Positions 1-7,834 of a stretch of DNA of 64,000 nt are shown piece after piece (position 1 is the stretch's first letter; every line of letters starts with the position of its first letter). The notes beneath the pieces are model-generated. The model saw nothing but the letters and a program-made list of their open reading frames with translations. It was not told where the DNA came from and did no database searches. The stretch is taken from positions 4,511,501 through 4,575,500 of the forward strand of contig NZ_CP094351.1 of the NCBI RefSeq assembly GCF_022807995.1, read 5' to 3'. A program made the translations under genes and the position numbers. The DNA is from Pseudomonas orientalis. Its GTDB lineage: Bacteria; Pseudomonadota; Gammaproteobacteria; Pseudomonadales; Pseudomonadaceae.

Positions 1-257
1 GCATAACCGGCAACATGAAACGATGCAGGGCGCGCCACTTTGCCCATGTTCAGACCAATCGCCGGATTGCCCGACAACGCCACCGCGCGCTGCCACAAAC
101 GGGTCATGGCATCCTGCGCAAAACGCGCGTCGGGATCGCTGAGGGCGGCATAGTCCAGCCCCAGTTGTTTGAACAGGGCCCGGCAATCCAGACCGTCCAT
201 TTCCAGAGCCTTGACTATCCCCATCGCCCAGCTTGCAGAGGTTGTTCGTTCGCTCAT
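1..257 (-). CDS. AraC-family transcriptional regulator, 3' part missing
   Basis: The gene starts at ATG 257 on the minus strand and runs off the left edge, leaving the first 85 residues. They begin MSERTTSASWAMGIVKALEM and contain LDCRALFKQLGLDYAALSDP and LWQRAVALSGNPAIGLNMG. This pattern is the start of the arabinose-binding-like N-terminal domain found in the OruR/ArgR-like AraC regulators of Pseudomonas. The C-terminal helix-turn-helix should lie outside the window, so the DNA-binding part cannot be verified. The target is unknown. The divergent neighbour is the DUF962 gene at 419. Confidence 0.75.
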   Translation of the reverse strand, partial: MSERTTSASWAMGIVKALEMDGLDCRALFKQLGLDYAALSDPDARFAQDAMTRLWQRAVALSGNPAIGLNMGKVARPASFHVAGY

Positions 258-418
258 GGCGTCTTCTTGAATAAAGCGGGCCAAAATGGCAGCCGGCAGG
301 CCAAGGATACTAAAGTGGCATCTATTGTCACTGGCTGTAACCACCGTTCACTCTAGACTCAAACAGGCTGCCCGCCGAGCGGCTATTGGGCGGCACATCA
401 ACCAGAGGGCCTGCCACC

Positions 419-730
419 GTGGAAAACGTCAAGCGGTTCAACAGCTTCGCCGAGTTCTACCCGTATTACCTGGCCGAGCACGGCAACAGCACCTGTCGGC
501 GCCTGCATTTTATCGGCACTACACTGGTGATCGGCATTCTGGCCTACGCCATCGGCCGAGGCTCGCCGGGCCTGTTGCTGGCCGTGCCGATCGCCGGCTA
601 CAGCTTTGCCTGGATCGGACATTTCTTCTTTGAGAAGAACCGTCCGGCCACTTTCCAGCACCCGTTTTACAGCCTGCTCGGTGATTTTGTGATGTACCGC
701 GACATGATTCTGGGCAAGGTGCCGTTCTAG
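419..730 (+). CDS. DUF962 / Mpo1-like membrane protein
   Basis: A 103-residue protein starting at GTG 419, chosen because AGAGGGC lies about 9 bases upstream and because family members start VENVKRFNSFAEFYPYYLAEH. An in-frame ATG at 386 gives a longer but unusual N-terminus. The DUF962 signature is clear: the AEHG...RRLHFIGT segment, two hydrophobic stretches (about residues 30-65), then GHFFFEKNRPATFQHP and FVMYRDM near the C-terminus. The yeast homologue Mpo1 is an iron-dependent dioxygenase acting on 2-hydroxy fatty acids; conserved histidines are present here. The substrate in bacteria is not established. Confidence 0.85.
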   Translation: MENVKRFNSFAEFYPYYLAEHGNSTCRRLHFIGTTLVIGILAYAIGRGSPGLLLAVPIAGYSFAWIGHFFFEKNRPATFQHPFYSLLGDFVMYRDMILGKVPF

Positions 731-844
731 TTTCATCGATATAAAAGTCTATTTGTCATTTACAGTGCTGTATCCTGCCAAGGCTTTTTGAAAGCGCGGA
801 ATCACCTGCGATTGAAAAAACAGACCTTGCGAGGAGCGACGACG

Positions 845-973
845 ATGCACGAGATACCTAATCTCCCCTTCCCAAGCCTGCACCCTACAGAGCAGCCAGC
901 ACCGCAACAGGCCAGCGACACCCGGCCCGAGTCCAAAGAAGCAAAACCAGTCGACCGCGAAAGCCAGGACTGA
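845..973 (+). CDS. Small proline-rich hypothetical protein
   Basis: A 42-residue ORF beginning MHEIPNLPFPSLHPTEQ, rich in P, E, Q and S, with no membrane segment or cysteine. ATG 845 is preferred over the in-frame ATG 788 because GAGGAGCGACG precedes it at ribosome-binding distance. A 13-bp perfect hairpin follows 15 bases after the stop. I recognise no domain and propose no function. The composition suggests an unstructured peptide. Confidence 0.5.
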   Translation: MHEIPNLPFPSLHPTEQPAPQQASDTRPESKEAKPVDRESQD

Positions 974-987
974 CGCCGTACCAGACC

Positions 988-1021
988 GTGTGGAAAGCGC
1001 AACTTTGAGCGCTTTCCACAC
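988..1021. terminator. Perfect 13-bp hairpin without U-tract
   Basis: Arm GTGTGGAAAGCGC (988-1000) pairs with 1009-1021 around an 8-base loop. It lies between two small ORFs. No T-run follows on either strand, so it may be an attenuator, a processing site or a Rho-linked end rather than a classical intrinsic terminator. Confidence 0.5.
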
Positions 1022-1046
1022 TGCCTGAATCATTCGAGACCCCGCA

Positions 1047-1217
1047 ATGACCGACACCCCCGATACCGCCGTACTCGACACTGCCCTGCAGATGGTCGAG
1101 GTCTGGAACCGCCTCAGCGCGGACAAACAAGCCGCGTTGCTCAAGCGCTTCGGCACCCAGGAAAACGCCCTGGCCGCCCTGGTCACCACCCAATTGCTGG
1201 CCCCCGCACAAGCCTGA
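1047..1217 (+). CDS. Small hypothetical protein (56 aa)
   Basis: The ORF runs from ATG 1047 to TGA 1217 and encodes 56 residues starting MTDTPDTAVLDTALQMVEVW. It is predicted to be largely helical with a repeated LxxALxxLV pattern (NALAALVTTQLLAPAQA at the end), so a small helical bundle is plausible. The start codon has only a weak GAGACCCCGCA region upstream. Codon use resembles neighbouring genes. I know no function. Together with the 845 ORF and the hairpin between them it forms a small two-gene unit ahead of the MFS gene. Confidence 0.5.
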   Translation: MTDTPDTAVLDTALQMVEVWNRLSADKQAALLKRFGTQENALAALVTTQLLAPAQA

Positions 1218-1320
1218 AGCGTCCTGAGCTGATGTTTTTGCGCTTTAGCGCCCTGCGCGAGCCCAACCACCGGTATCATTAGCAGCCTATCTTTACCTGC
1301 TGCGACAGTGGACCTCTCCC

Positions 1321-2517
1321 ATGCCAGATACCCAGCGCCCCATGGCGGTCACGCTGCAAGTTGTTTCCATCGTGCTGTTCACCTTCATCGGCTACCTGAA
1401 TATCGGCATCCCTCTGGCGGTCTTGCCGGGCTATGTCCACAGCGAACTGGGCTATGGCGCGGTGGTTGCCGGCCTGGTGATCAGCGTGCAATACCTGGCC
1501 ACCCTGCTGAGTCGCCCGTACGCGGGCAAAATCATCGATAACCTGGGCAGCAAGCGCGCGGTGCTGATCGGTTTGGCGGGGTGTGGTTTAAGCGGTGTGT
1601 TCATGCTGCTCGCCGCGTGGTTTTCAAGCCTGCCGGCCTTGAGCCTGGGTAGCCTGCTGATCGGGCGTCTGGTATTGGGCAGTGCCGAAAGCCTGGTGGG
1701 CTCGGGCGCCATCGGTTGGGGCATTGGCCGGGTCGGTGCGGTGAACACCGCCAAGGTCATCTCCTGGAACGGCATCGCCAGCTACGGCGCCCTGGCGGTC
1801 GGTGCGCCGCTGGGCGTAGTGCTGGTCCGACAGTTCGGGCTGTGGAGCATGGGCGTCAGCATTGTCCTGCTGGCGGCAGTCGGCCTGCTGCTGGCCTGGA
1901 ACAAAGTCGCCGCGCCAATCGTCACCGGCGTGCGCCTGCCGTTCATGAACGTGCTGGGCCGGGTATTGCCCCATGGCTGCGCGCTGGCGTTGGGTTCCAT
2001 CGGCTTTGGCACCATCGCGACCTTTATCACGCTGTATTACACCACCCAGCACTGGGATAACGCGGTGTGGGCATTGAGCCTGTTCGGCGCCAGCTTTATC
2101 GGCGCGCGCCTGCTGTTCGGCAACCTGATCAACCGGATCGGCGGGTTTCGCGTGGCGATTGCCTGCCTGTCGGTTGAGATCCTCGGGCTGCTGTTGCTGT
2201 GGCTGGCGCCGGACGCCAACCTGGCCCTCGCGGGCGCGGCGTTGAGCGGGTTTGGCTTTTCCCTGGTCTTTCCGGCGCTGGGGGTGGAAGCGGTCAACCT
2301 GGTGCCGGCCTCCAGCCGAGGTTCGGCGGTGGGGGCTTATTCGTTGTTTATCGATTTATCCCTGGGTATCACCGGGCCATTGGCCGGGGCCGTGGCGGCA
2401 GGCTTCGGTTTTGGGTCGATCTTCCTGTTCGCCGCCCTCGCCGCCCTGGGTGGTCTGCTGCTGAGTGTGTACCTGTATCGCCAGGCGCCCAAGGCTCGCG
2501 AAGCACGCCGGGACTAG
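1321..2517 (+). CDS. MFS transporter, YhhS-like
   Basis: 398 residues with about twelve hydrophobic segments. The opening region VVSIVLFTFIGYLNIGIPLA followed by VLPGYVH, and then VISVQYLATLLSRPYAGKIID, closely resembles E. coli YhhS, a major facilitator superfamily exporter. The conserved cytoplasmic loop between helices 2 and 3 is visible as GKIIDNLGSKRAV. The substrate is not known; exporters of this group have been linked to sugar or drug efflux. The gene converges on arfB and the two stop codons overlap by 4 bp (2514-2517). A Shine-Dalgarno site before ATG 1321 is weak (GTGGACC). Confidence 0.8.
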   Translation: MPDTQRPMAVTLQVVSIVLFTFIGYLNIGIPLAVLPGYVHSELGYGAVVAGLVISVQYLATLLSRPYAGKIIDNLGSKRAVLIGLAGCGLSGVFMLLAAWFSSLPALSLGSLLIGRLVLGSAESLVGSGAIGWGIGRVGAVNTAKVISWNGIASYGALAVGAPLGVVLVRQFGLWSMGVSIVLLAAVGLLLAWNKVAAPIVTGVRLPFMNVLGRVLPHGCALALGSIGFGTIATFITLYYTTQHWDNAVWALSLFGASFIGARLLFGNLINRIGGFRVAIACLSVEILGLLLLWLAPDANLALAGAALSGFGFSLVFPALGVEAVNLVPASSRGSAVGAYSLFIDLSLGITGPLAGAVAAGFGFGSIFLFAALAALGGLLLSVYLYRQAPKAREARRD

Positions 2518-2927
2518 AAGTCGACCTTGCCGCGCCCGGCCTTGATGCTGCCACGCTTGGTCTTGGATTCGAGACGACGTTTTTTCGAGCCCAGGGTCGG
2601 CTTGGTCGGGCGGCGCTTCTTCTCCACCTTGGTGGCGCTGAGGATCAACTCCACCAGGCGCTCGAGCGCGTCGGCGCGATTCTGTTCCTGGGTGCGATAT
2701 TGCTGGGCCTTGAGCACCAGCACGCCCTCACTGGTGATACGGCTGTCGCGCAGAGCCAGCAACCGTTCCTTGTAAAACTCCGGCAGCGACGACGCCGGAA
2801 TATCAAAACGCAGGTGCACCGCACTCGACACCTTGTTGACGTTCTGCCCGCCGGCGCCCTGGGCGCGAATGGCGGTCAGCTCGATTTCGGTATCGGGCAG
2901 GTGGACAGTGTTGGAAATCACCAGCAT
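2514..2927 (-). CDS. arfB: Alternative ribosome-rescue factor / peptidyl-tRNA hydrolase ArfB
   Basis: 137 residues. The class I release-factor GGQ motif is at residues 26-28 (AQGAGGQNVNKV), followed by the RF-1 domain core and a basic tail (KKRRPTKPTLGSKKRRLESK...) that in ArfB/YaeJ enters the empty mRNA channel of stalled ribosomes. It has no stop-codon recognition domain, which separates it from PrfA and PrfB. It hydrolyses peptidyl-tRNA on non-stop ribosomes. The start ATG 2927 gives the usual family length. It overlaps the convergent MFS gene by 4 bp. Confidence 0.93.
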   Translation of the reverse strand: MLVISNTVHLPDTEIELTAIRAQGAGGQNVNKVSSAVHLRFDIPASSLPEFYKERLLALRDSRITSEGVLVLKAQQYRTQEQNRADALERLVELILSATKVEKKRRPTKPTLGSKKRRLESKTKRGSIKAGRGKVDF

Positions 2928-2990
2928 GGAGAACGCGGACCGTGGCAGAGTGGGCTTTCAAGGATACGCGCGTTTAGTCGAGCGCGGTCC

Positions 2991-3020
2991 AATTGTGGGA
3001 GCAAGCCCGCCCCCACAATT
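2991..3020. terminator. REP-remnant hairpin between aroP-like gene and arfB
   Basis: AATTGTGGG (2991-2999) pairs with CCCACAATT (3012-3020). The loop AGCAAGCCCGCC resembles the centre of the REP elements elsewhere in the window, so this looks like a decayed REP. It lies 19 bases after the end of the permease gene and could act as its transcript end. Confidence 0.5.
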
Positions 3021-3038
3021 GAGTGCCTGGCGCAGCGA

Positions 3039-4460
3039 CTATTTTGCCGTCAAGGCCGCCGTCGTCAAGGCGTACTGCGCCTTGCGCTTGTTCTTGATCC
3101 AGTAGCACACCGCCATAAACGCCACCCACACCGGAATCGCATACACCGACACCTGAATCCCCGGAATCATCAGCATGATCACCAGGATAAACACCACGAA
3201 CGCCAGGCAGATGAAATTCCCATACGGATACCACAGCGCCTTGAACAACGGCACCTGGCCGGTACGGTTCATGTGCTGGCGGAACTTGAAGTGGGAAAAG
3301 CTGATCATCGCCCAGTTGATCACCAACGTGGCCACCACCAGTGACATCAGCAACTCCAGCGCGTGCTGCGGGACGAAGTAGTTCATCAGCACCGCCACCA
3401 GGGTGACCGCCGCCGACGCCAGGATCGAACGCACCGGGACACCGCGCTTGTCGATCTTCGCCAGGGCCTTGGGCGCATCGCCCTGCTCGGCCATGCCCAA
3501 CAGCATGCGGCTGTTGCAATAGGTGCCGCTGTTGTACACCGACAACGCTGCGGTCAACACCACGAAGTTGAGGATATGCGCGGCAGTTTTACTGCCCAGC
3601 ATCGAGAACACCTGTACGAACGGGCTGCCACTGTAGGGATCGCCGGAGGCGTTAAGGGTGACCAGCAGGCTGTCCCACGGGGTCAGCGACAACAGCACCA
3701 CCAACGCGCCGATGTAGAAAATCAGGATGCGGTAGATCACCTGATTGATCGCCTTGGGGATCACGGTGCGCGGCTGGTCCGCTTCGGCAGCGGTGAAGCC
3801 GAGCATTTCCAGGCCGCCGAAGGAAAACATGATGATCGCCATGGCCATCACCAATCCACCCACGCCATGGGGGAAGAAGCCGCCATGGTCCCACAGGTTG
3901 GTCACCGAAGCCTGTGGCCCGCCGCTGCCGCTGACCAGCAGGTAGCTGCCCAGGGCGATCATGCCGACAATCGCCACCACCTTGATGATGGCGAACCAGA
4001 ACTCGGCCTCACCAAAGACTTTGACGTTGGCCAGGTTGATCAGGTTGATCAGCACGAAGAACGCCGCCGCCGAAACCCAGGTCGGGATCTCCGGCCACCA
4101 GTAGTGCACGTATTTACCGACCGCGGTCAGCTCTGACATCCCCACCAGAATGTACAGGATCCAGCAGTTCCAGCCCGACAGGAAACCGGCGAAACCGCCC
4201 CAGTATTTGTGGGCAAAATGGCTGAAGGAGCCGGCAACCGGCTCTTCGACGATCATTTCGCCAAGCTGGCGCATGATCATGAAGGCAATAAAGCCGCAGA
4301 TGGCATAGCCCAGGATCATCGACGGGCCGGCGGACTTGAGTACCCCGGCCGAGCCAAGGAACAAGCCGGTGCCGATGGCGCCACCGAGGGCGATCAACTG
4401 GATATGCCGATTTTTCAGGCCGCGTTTCAGCTCGCCTGAAGAGGAATGGGGTCCACTCAT
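3039..4460 (-). CDS. aroP: Aromatic amino acid permease, AroP type (APC family)
   Basis: 473 residues from ATG 4460. Twelve hydrophobic segments and the APC family signatures LKRGLKNRHIQLIALGGAIG, GTGLFLGSAG and PVAGSFSHFAHKYWGG are present, in an arrangement very close to E. coli AroP. A TTG codon at 4478 extends the frame by six residues but has no better ribosome site. Members import phenylalanine, tyrosine and tryptophan by proton symport; substrate assignment within the AroP/PheP/ProY group is by resemblance only. A TyrR/PhhR-like box at 4829-4846 upstream fits regulation by the aromatic amino acid regulator PhhR. Confidence 0.8.
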   Translation of the reverse strand: MSGPHSSSGELKRGLKNRHIQLIALGGAIGTGLFLGSAGVLKSAGPSMILGYAICGFIAFMIMRQLGEMIVEEPVAGSFSHFAHKYWGGFAGFLSGWNCWILYILVGMSELTAVGKYVHYWWPEIPTWVSAAAFFVLINLINLANVKVFGEAEFWFAIIKVVAIVGMIALGSYLLVSGSGGPQASVTNLWDHGGFFPHGVGGLVMAMAIIMFSFGGLEMLGFTAAEADQPRTVIPKAINQVIYRILIFYIGALVVLLSLTPWDSLLVTLNASGDPYSGSPFVQVFSMLGSKTAAHILNFVVLTAALSVYNSGTYCNSRMLLGMAEQGDAPKALAKIDKRGVPVRSILASAAVTLVAVLMNYFVPQHALELLMSLVVATLVINWAMISFSHFKFRQHMNRTGQVPLFKALWYPYGNFICLAFVVFILVIMLMIPGIQVSVYAIPVWVAFMAVCYWIKNKRKAQYALTTAALTAK

Positions 4461-5108
4461 GAAAAGGGTCTCACGCAAGGTTTGAAGAGGTTGAATGCAG
4501 GTTGCTGCCTTGAATACCGACTCAAGCAGCGCCGCTCAAACCCCAGCGCAGGCACCAGGAGTACAGCGTCTTTCTAGCGGTCATGCGTCACCTGTTTGTT
4601 TTTATCTGTGACGAAATCGAACCCGCCTGGCTCGTGACCGGGCGGAGTGATCAGGGCGATTGAGCCCCTGAGGTCTTGGCCTTTGCGCGGATACGCAAGG
4701 GGGGTCACAGTAAAACGCGGCGCATTGTACACCGCTCGACAGGTTCGGCACGCACCACAAACGCGCACCCGACAATCTGTCAGGGATTCCTTACAGGGAT
4801 TTTCCACCCAAGGTTGGCAGGCAAACAGTGTAAACCTGACGTTACAAGCCGGAAAATTGGCTTTACGGTCAGCCTCAAATGACGGTTTACGGAAAATTGT
4901 CAGTCGGGCCTGACTGAAGAATCGGTTCAGCCAATCAACTGTTTTTCTTCAATAAAAAATAGCGTCAAAAAAACCGAAGAAAAAATCCAAATGAGACCGT
5001 GTCAATAATTATTTTGCATTTTGAAACACTCTCTCCTAGGTTCTCTGCACTTGCCCGCGAAGCCCGCTGGCAAGCCGTTCTCAAACAACGTCCTCTAGGA
5101 GATACACC
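4461..5108. other. 648-bp intergenic region, divergent promoters
   Basis: No convincing gene. It holds the TyrR/PhhR-like box at 4829-4846, a short inverted repeat TCAGTC/GACTGA at 4900-4917, and an AT-rich stretch (4935-5020) that suits the promoter of the peptide gene at 5109. Confidence 0.5.
4829..4846. promoter_or_regulatory. TyrR/PhhR-like operator box
   Basis: TGTAAACCTGACGTTACA matches the TyrR-family consensus TGTAAA-N6-TTTACA at 11 of the 12 fixed positions. It is in the divergent region, about 370 bp from the AroP-type gene and 263 bp from the peptide gene. PhhR is the TyrR homologue of Pseudomonas and controls aromatic amino acid genes. Confidence 0.55.
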
Positions 5109-5246
5109 ATGCAAGCACTGGAAAAAGACCTGGAAACCGAACTGCAACTCGACGATTGGTTTGAAGCGCCGACCCATGAGGCCGCCGTTGAAATGATGCA
5201 AGCCGATGCCGTTGTGCCATTTGGCACCGCGATGTGGCCGTTCTAA
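5109..5246 (+). CDS. Acidic 45-residue peptide, candidate RiPP precursor
   Basis: ATG 5109 follows a strong AGGAGA site 7 bases upstream, so translation is well supported although the gene is short. The sequence begins MQALEKDLETELQLDDWFEA, is strongly acidic and helical in its first 30 residues, and ends in a hydrophobic segment VVPFGTAMWPF. A leader-like acidic helix followed by a short distinct C-terminus is the architecture of ribosomally made, modified peptide precursors. The next gene encodes a metalloenzyme, and a strong palindrome separates them, as is common where a precursor must be made in excess. I recognise no named family. It could also be a small subunit or regulator of that enzyme. 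Confidence 0.6.
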   Translation: MQALEKDLETELQLDDWFEAPTHEAAVEMMQADAVVPFGTAMWPF

Positions 5247-5262
5247 CACCCGGCAGGCATCC

Positions 5263-5288
5263 GGCAGGTGCCGTGCACGGCACCTGCC
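5263..5288. terminator. 26-bp perfect palindrome between peptide and enzyme genes
   Basis: The arm GGCAGGTGCCG pairs with CGGCACCTGCC around TGCA; the whole 26 bases are self-complementary. It is 16 bases after the peptide stop and 31 bases before the enzyme start. No T-run follows, so partial attenuation or 3'-end stabilisation of the peptide mRNA is more likely than full termination. Confidence 0.6.
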
Positions 5289-5319
5289 CCCTTACCCAAG
5301 GCACCGAAGGACACCCGTC

Positions 5320-6279
5320 ATGGACAAGGCCCGCGCCGTCGAACACTTCCTCTACTACCTCGCTCACCACCCGGCCCTCGAAGGCCTGAGCCGCCCTACC
5401 GTGCTGCTGGGCCACACCGAACGCTACGACGCCATCGCCCAGGCAATCACCCAGGGCAGCGCCGCCCGGTTCAATTTCCAGGTACAGCGCCTGGACCTGA
5501 GCGCCAGCGAATCCCTGGCCCAGGTCATCGAAGCCTGCGACTTGTACCTGTTTCTCTACGATTCCTCGACCCTGCCCAACCCACGCGCAGAAGGCCCGGA
5601 TTTTATCCGCGCGCTGCAGGGGGTCATGGCCGAACACTGGAAAAAATCGCTGTTGTTCAAGGACTACGGCGACTACTTCTACGACACCTTCAGCGTCGAA
5701 CCGCAGCGCATTGCCGACCTCAATGCCACCTTGATCCGGCGTATGTCCGAGGCCACCGTGCTGAGCTTCACCGACAAACACGGCTCACGCCTTGAAGCGC
5801 CGATGAGCAGCATCAAGAAGTGGACCAATATCAACGGCGTCGGCAACCACGACCTGGCCCCTGGCGAGATCGCTACCCACAGCGAAGCCATCAACGGGCA
5901 AGTACGGTTTGTCGGGACGTTCCTCAGCACCATCCCCTTTGCGCGTAAATACGGCGTGCTGGAGTCCCCGCTGGAACTGTGGATAGAGAACTCCACCATC
6001 TGCAGCGTGGCCAGCGACGTGCCGGGGCTGGTGGATGACTTCAACAAGTACCTGAACGCCAACCCGTCCAACCGCCGCGTGGAAGAACTGGGGATTGGCA
6101 CCAATGAAGGCGTGAAGGATCTGTATGCGCGCAATGCCGGCTTTGAAGAGCGCCATTGCGGGTTGCACCTGGGCTTGGGGGGCGGGCAGAAAGGCAGTCA
6201 TCACCTGGACCTGATCTTCGCCAGCGGGGTGTTGGCGTTGGATGACAAGCCGGTGTTTGACGGGACGTTTGCCTTTTGA
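5320..6279 (+). CDS. M29 aminopeptidase / NicX-like metalloenzyme
   Basis: 319 residues from ATG 5320, which has GAAGGA 7 bases upstream; the longer frame back to 5206 would overlap the peptide gene and is rejected. The C-terminal half carries the metal-site pattern of the M29 aminopeptidase / 2,5-dihydroxypyridine dioxygenase superfamily: E183 in APGEIAT, E256 in VEELGIGTN, H283 in CGLHLGLG, and H295-L-D297 in GSHHLDLIF, followed by LALDDKPVFDG, which resembles the NicX tail. The N-terminal half (VLLGHTERYDAIAQAI...ACDLYLFLYDSST) fits the family's Rossmann-like lobe. Activity could be hydrolytic or oxidative. Its tight pairing with the 45-residue peptide suggests that peptide as substrate. 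This is inference. Confidence 0.65.
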   Translation: MDKARAVEHFLYYLAHHPALEGLSRPTVLLGHTERYDAIAQAITQGSAARFNFQVQRLDLSASESLAQVIEACDLYLFLYDSSTLPNPRAEGPDFIRALQGVMAEHWKKSLLFKDYGDYFYDTFSVEPQRIADLNATLIRRMSEATVLSFTDKHGSRLEAPMSSIKKWTNINGVGNHDLAPGEIATHSEAINGQVRFVGTFLSTIPFARKYGVLESPLELWIENSTICSVASDVPGLVDDFNKYLNANPSNRRVEELGIGTNEGVKDLYARNAGFEERHCGLHLGLGGGQKGSHHLDLIFASGVLALDDKPVFDGTFAF

Positions 6280-6310
6280 GCACCCGATTTTGAATCAAAT
6301 GAAGTTCAAA

Positions 6311-6402
6311 ATGTGGGAGGGGGCTTGCCCCCGATTGCAGTGTGTCAGCCTCAGTATCTGTCACTGATTCACCGCTATCGGGGGCAAGCCCCCTCCCACA
6401 CT
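6311..6402. repeat. REPIN, family A
   Basis: Head-to-head pair of REPs: GTGGGAGGGGGCTTGCCCCC then its reverse complement at the right end, joined by about 45 bases ending CACCGCT. It lies between the metalloenzyme gene and the rluB terminator. Confidence 0.9.
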
Positions 6403-6427
6403 TGATAGCATTTCAAATTCAGAGCGC

Positions 6428-6461
6428 AAAAAAAACGCCAACCCTAGGGGTTGGCGTTTTT
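6428..6461. terminator. Bidirectional intrinsic terminator (rluB end)
   Basis: Arms AACGCCAACCC (6434-6444) and GGGTTGGCGTT (6448-6458) flanked by an A-run on the left and a T-run on the right, so it works in either direction. It lies 18 bases after the rluB stop codon. Confidence 0.9.
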
Positions 6462-6478
6462 ATGCAGCGCTTAAAACA

Positions 6479-7690
6479 TCACTGCGGCTTCTTGCGACCA
6501 AACCCCGGACGTTGGCCGGAACCAGCCGGCGCGCCACGGCGCTTGCCCGACGGCTCGTCAGCGACCAGTTTCGGGCCAGGGCGCTTGTTCGCCGAAGGCT
6601 TGGCCGGACGTTTGGTGCTGGCGTTGTCGGCGGGGCGATCGGTTTCACCACGGTTGCTGCGACCACCCGCCGGAGCCGGACGCGGGGTGCGTGGAGCACG
6701 CTCGCCTTCCTGACGCGATGGCGCGGTTGGGCGGCGTTCACCTTCGATCTGCGGCTCACGGGAGATGCGGCCGCCGGTTGCCGGTGCATTCAAGGCCGGG
6801 CGCAAGGTGCGGGCAACACGCTCGGTGCGCGGCACAGGGCGCGACGATTTACGCTGCATACGCTCAAGCTTGTCTTTGCTCTTGGCGTTCATCTGCGGCA
6901 TGGCGACCGGCGTCAGGCCGACTTCGGCGCTGAGGATGTCGACTTCGTACTGGCTCATTTCGCGCCAGCGGCCCATCGGCAGGTCGGAATTGAGGAACAC
7001 CGGGCCGAACCGCACGCGTTTGAGGCGGCTCACCACCAGGCCCTGGGATTCCCACAGGCGACGGACTTCACGGTTGCGGCCTTCCATCACCACGCAGTGG
7101 TACCAGTGGTTGAACCCTTCGCCACCCGGCGCCTGCTTGATGTCGGTGAACTTGGCCGGGCCGTCTTCCAGGACCACACCGGCTTTCAAGCGCTCGATCA
7201 TCTCGTCATCGACTTCACCGCGTACGCGCACGGCGTATTCGCGGTCCATCTCGTAGGACGGGTGCATCAGGCGGTTGGCCAATTCACCGTCGGTGGTGAA
7301 CATCAGCAAACCGGTGGTATTGATGTCCAGGCGACCGATATTGATCCACCGGCCCTCTTTGGGCTTGGGCATCTTGTCGAACACGGTCGGACGGCCTTCC
7401 GGGTCGTCACGGGTGCAGATCTCGCCATCGGGCTTGTTGTACATGATCACGCGGCGTACCGATTCGGCGGCTTCTTCGCGCTTGATGACCTTGCCATCGA
7501 TGGTGATCGCATCGTGCAGGTCGACGCGCTGGCCGAGGGTGGCCTCGACGCCGTTGACCTTGATGCGTTTCTGGGTGATCCAGGCTTCGACGTCGCGGCG
7601 CGAGCCCACGCCGATACGTGCCAGCACCTTTTGCAGTTTTTCGCCTGCTGGGCCGATTTCCTGGCTGTCGTTCTGGTCTTTGTCGTTCAT
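6479..7690 (-). CDS. rluB: 23S rRNA pseudouridine synthase RluB
   Basis: 403 residues from ATG 7690, which follows a near-perfect GGAGGT; an upstream in-frame extension to 7834 is rejected. Residues about 15-65 form the S4 RNA-binding domain (EKLQKVLARIGVGSRRDVEA). The RsuA-type catalytic motif is GRLDINTTG with the nucleophile at D122. It converts U2605 (E. coli numbering) of 23S rRNA. From about residue 275 the protein has a long low-complexity tail rich in R, P, G and K, much longer than the catalytic unit needs and typical of Pseudomonas RluB. It is the last gene of the scpAB block. Confidence 0.93.
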   Translation of the reverse strand: MNDKDQNDSQEIGPAGEKLQKVLARIGVGSRRDVEAWITQKRIKVNGVEATLGQRVDLHDAITIDGKVIKREEAAESVRRVIMYNKPDGEICTRDDPEGRPTVFDKMPKPKEGRWINIGRLDINTTGLLMFTTDGELANRLMHPSYEMDREYAVRVRGEVDDEMIERLKAGVVLEDGPAKFTDIKQAPGGEGFNHWYHCVVMEGRNREVRRLWESQGLVVSRLKRVRFGPVFLNSDLPMGRWREMSQYEVDILSAEVGLTPVAMPQMNAKSKDKLERMQRKSSRPVPRTERVARTLRPALNAPATGGRISREPQIEGERRPTAPSRQEGERAPRTPRPAPAGGRSNRGETDRPADNASTKRPAKPSANKRPGPKLVADEPSGKRRGAPAGSGQRPGFGRKKPQ

Positions 7691-7834
7691 CTTAAGCACC
7701 TCCCGGTGGGTCGATTCAGGCGTGGCCTGAAGAGTGTTGAAAGCAGGGCTTTGGCCGAATAGGTCGGCAAAGGGTCGCGAATCATACGCGCATGCCGCGC
7801 GTTGCGCATCAGAGACTAGTCGATCCAGGCACAA

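Noticed and set aside
749..1279. 176-codon minus-strand frame over the two small ORFs
   Set aside because: No ribosome site, no recognisable domain, composition of an out-of-frame translation; it also runs through the 988-1021 hairpin and promoter region of the MFS gene.
5206..5319. N-terminal extension of the M29-like enzyme
   Set aside because: This part overlaps the end of the peptide gene and the palindrome, and ATG 5320 has a good ribosome site and the expected family start.
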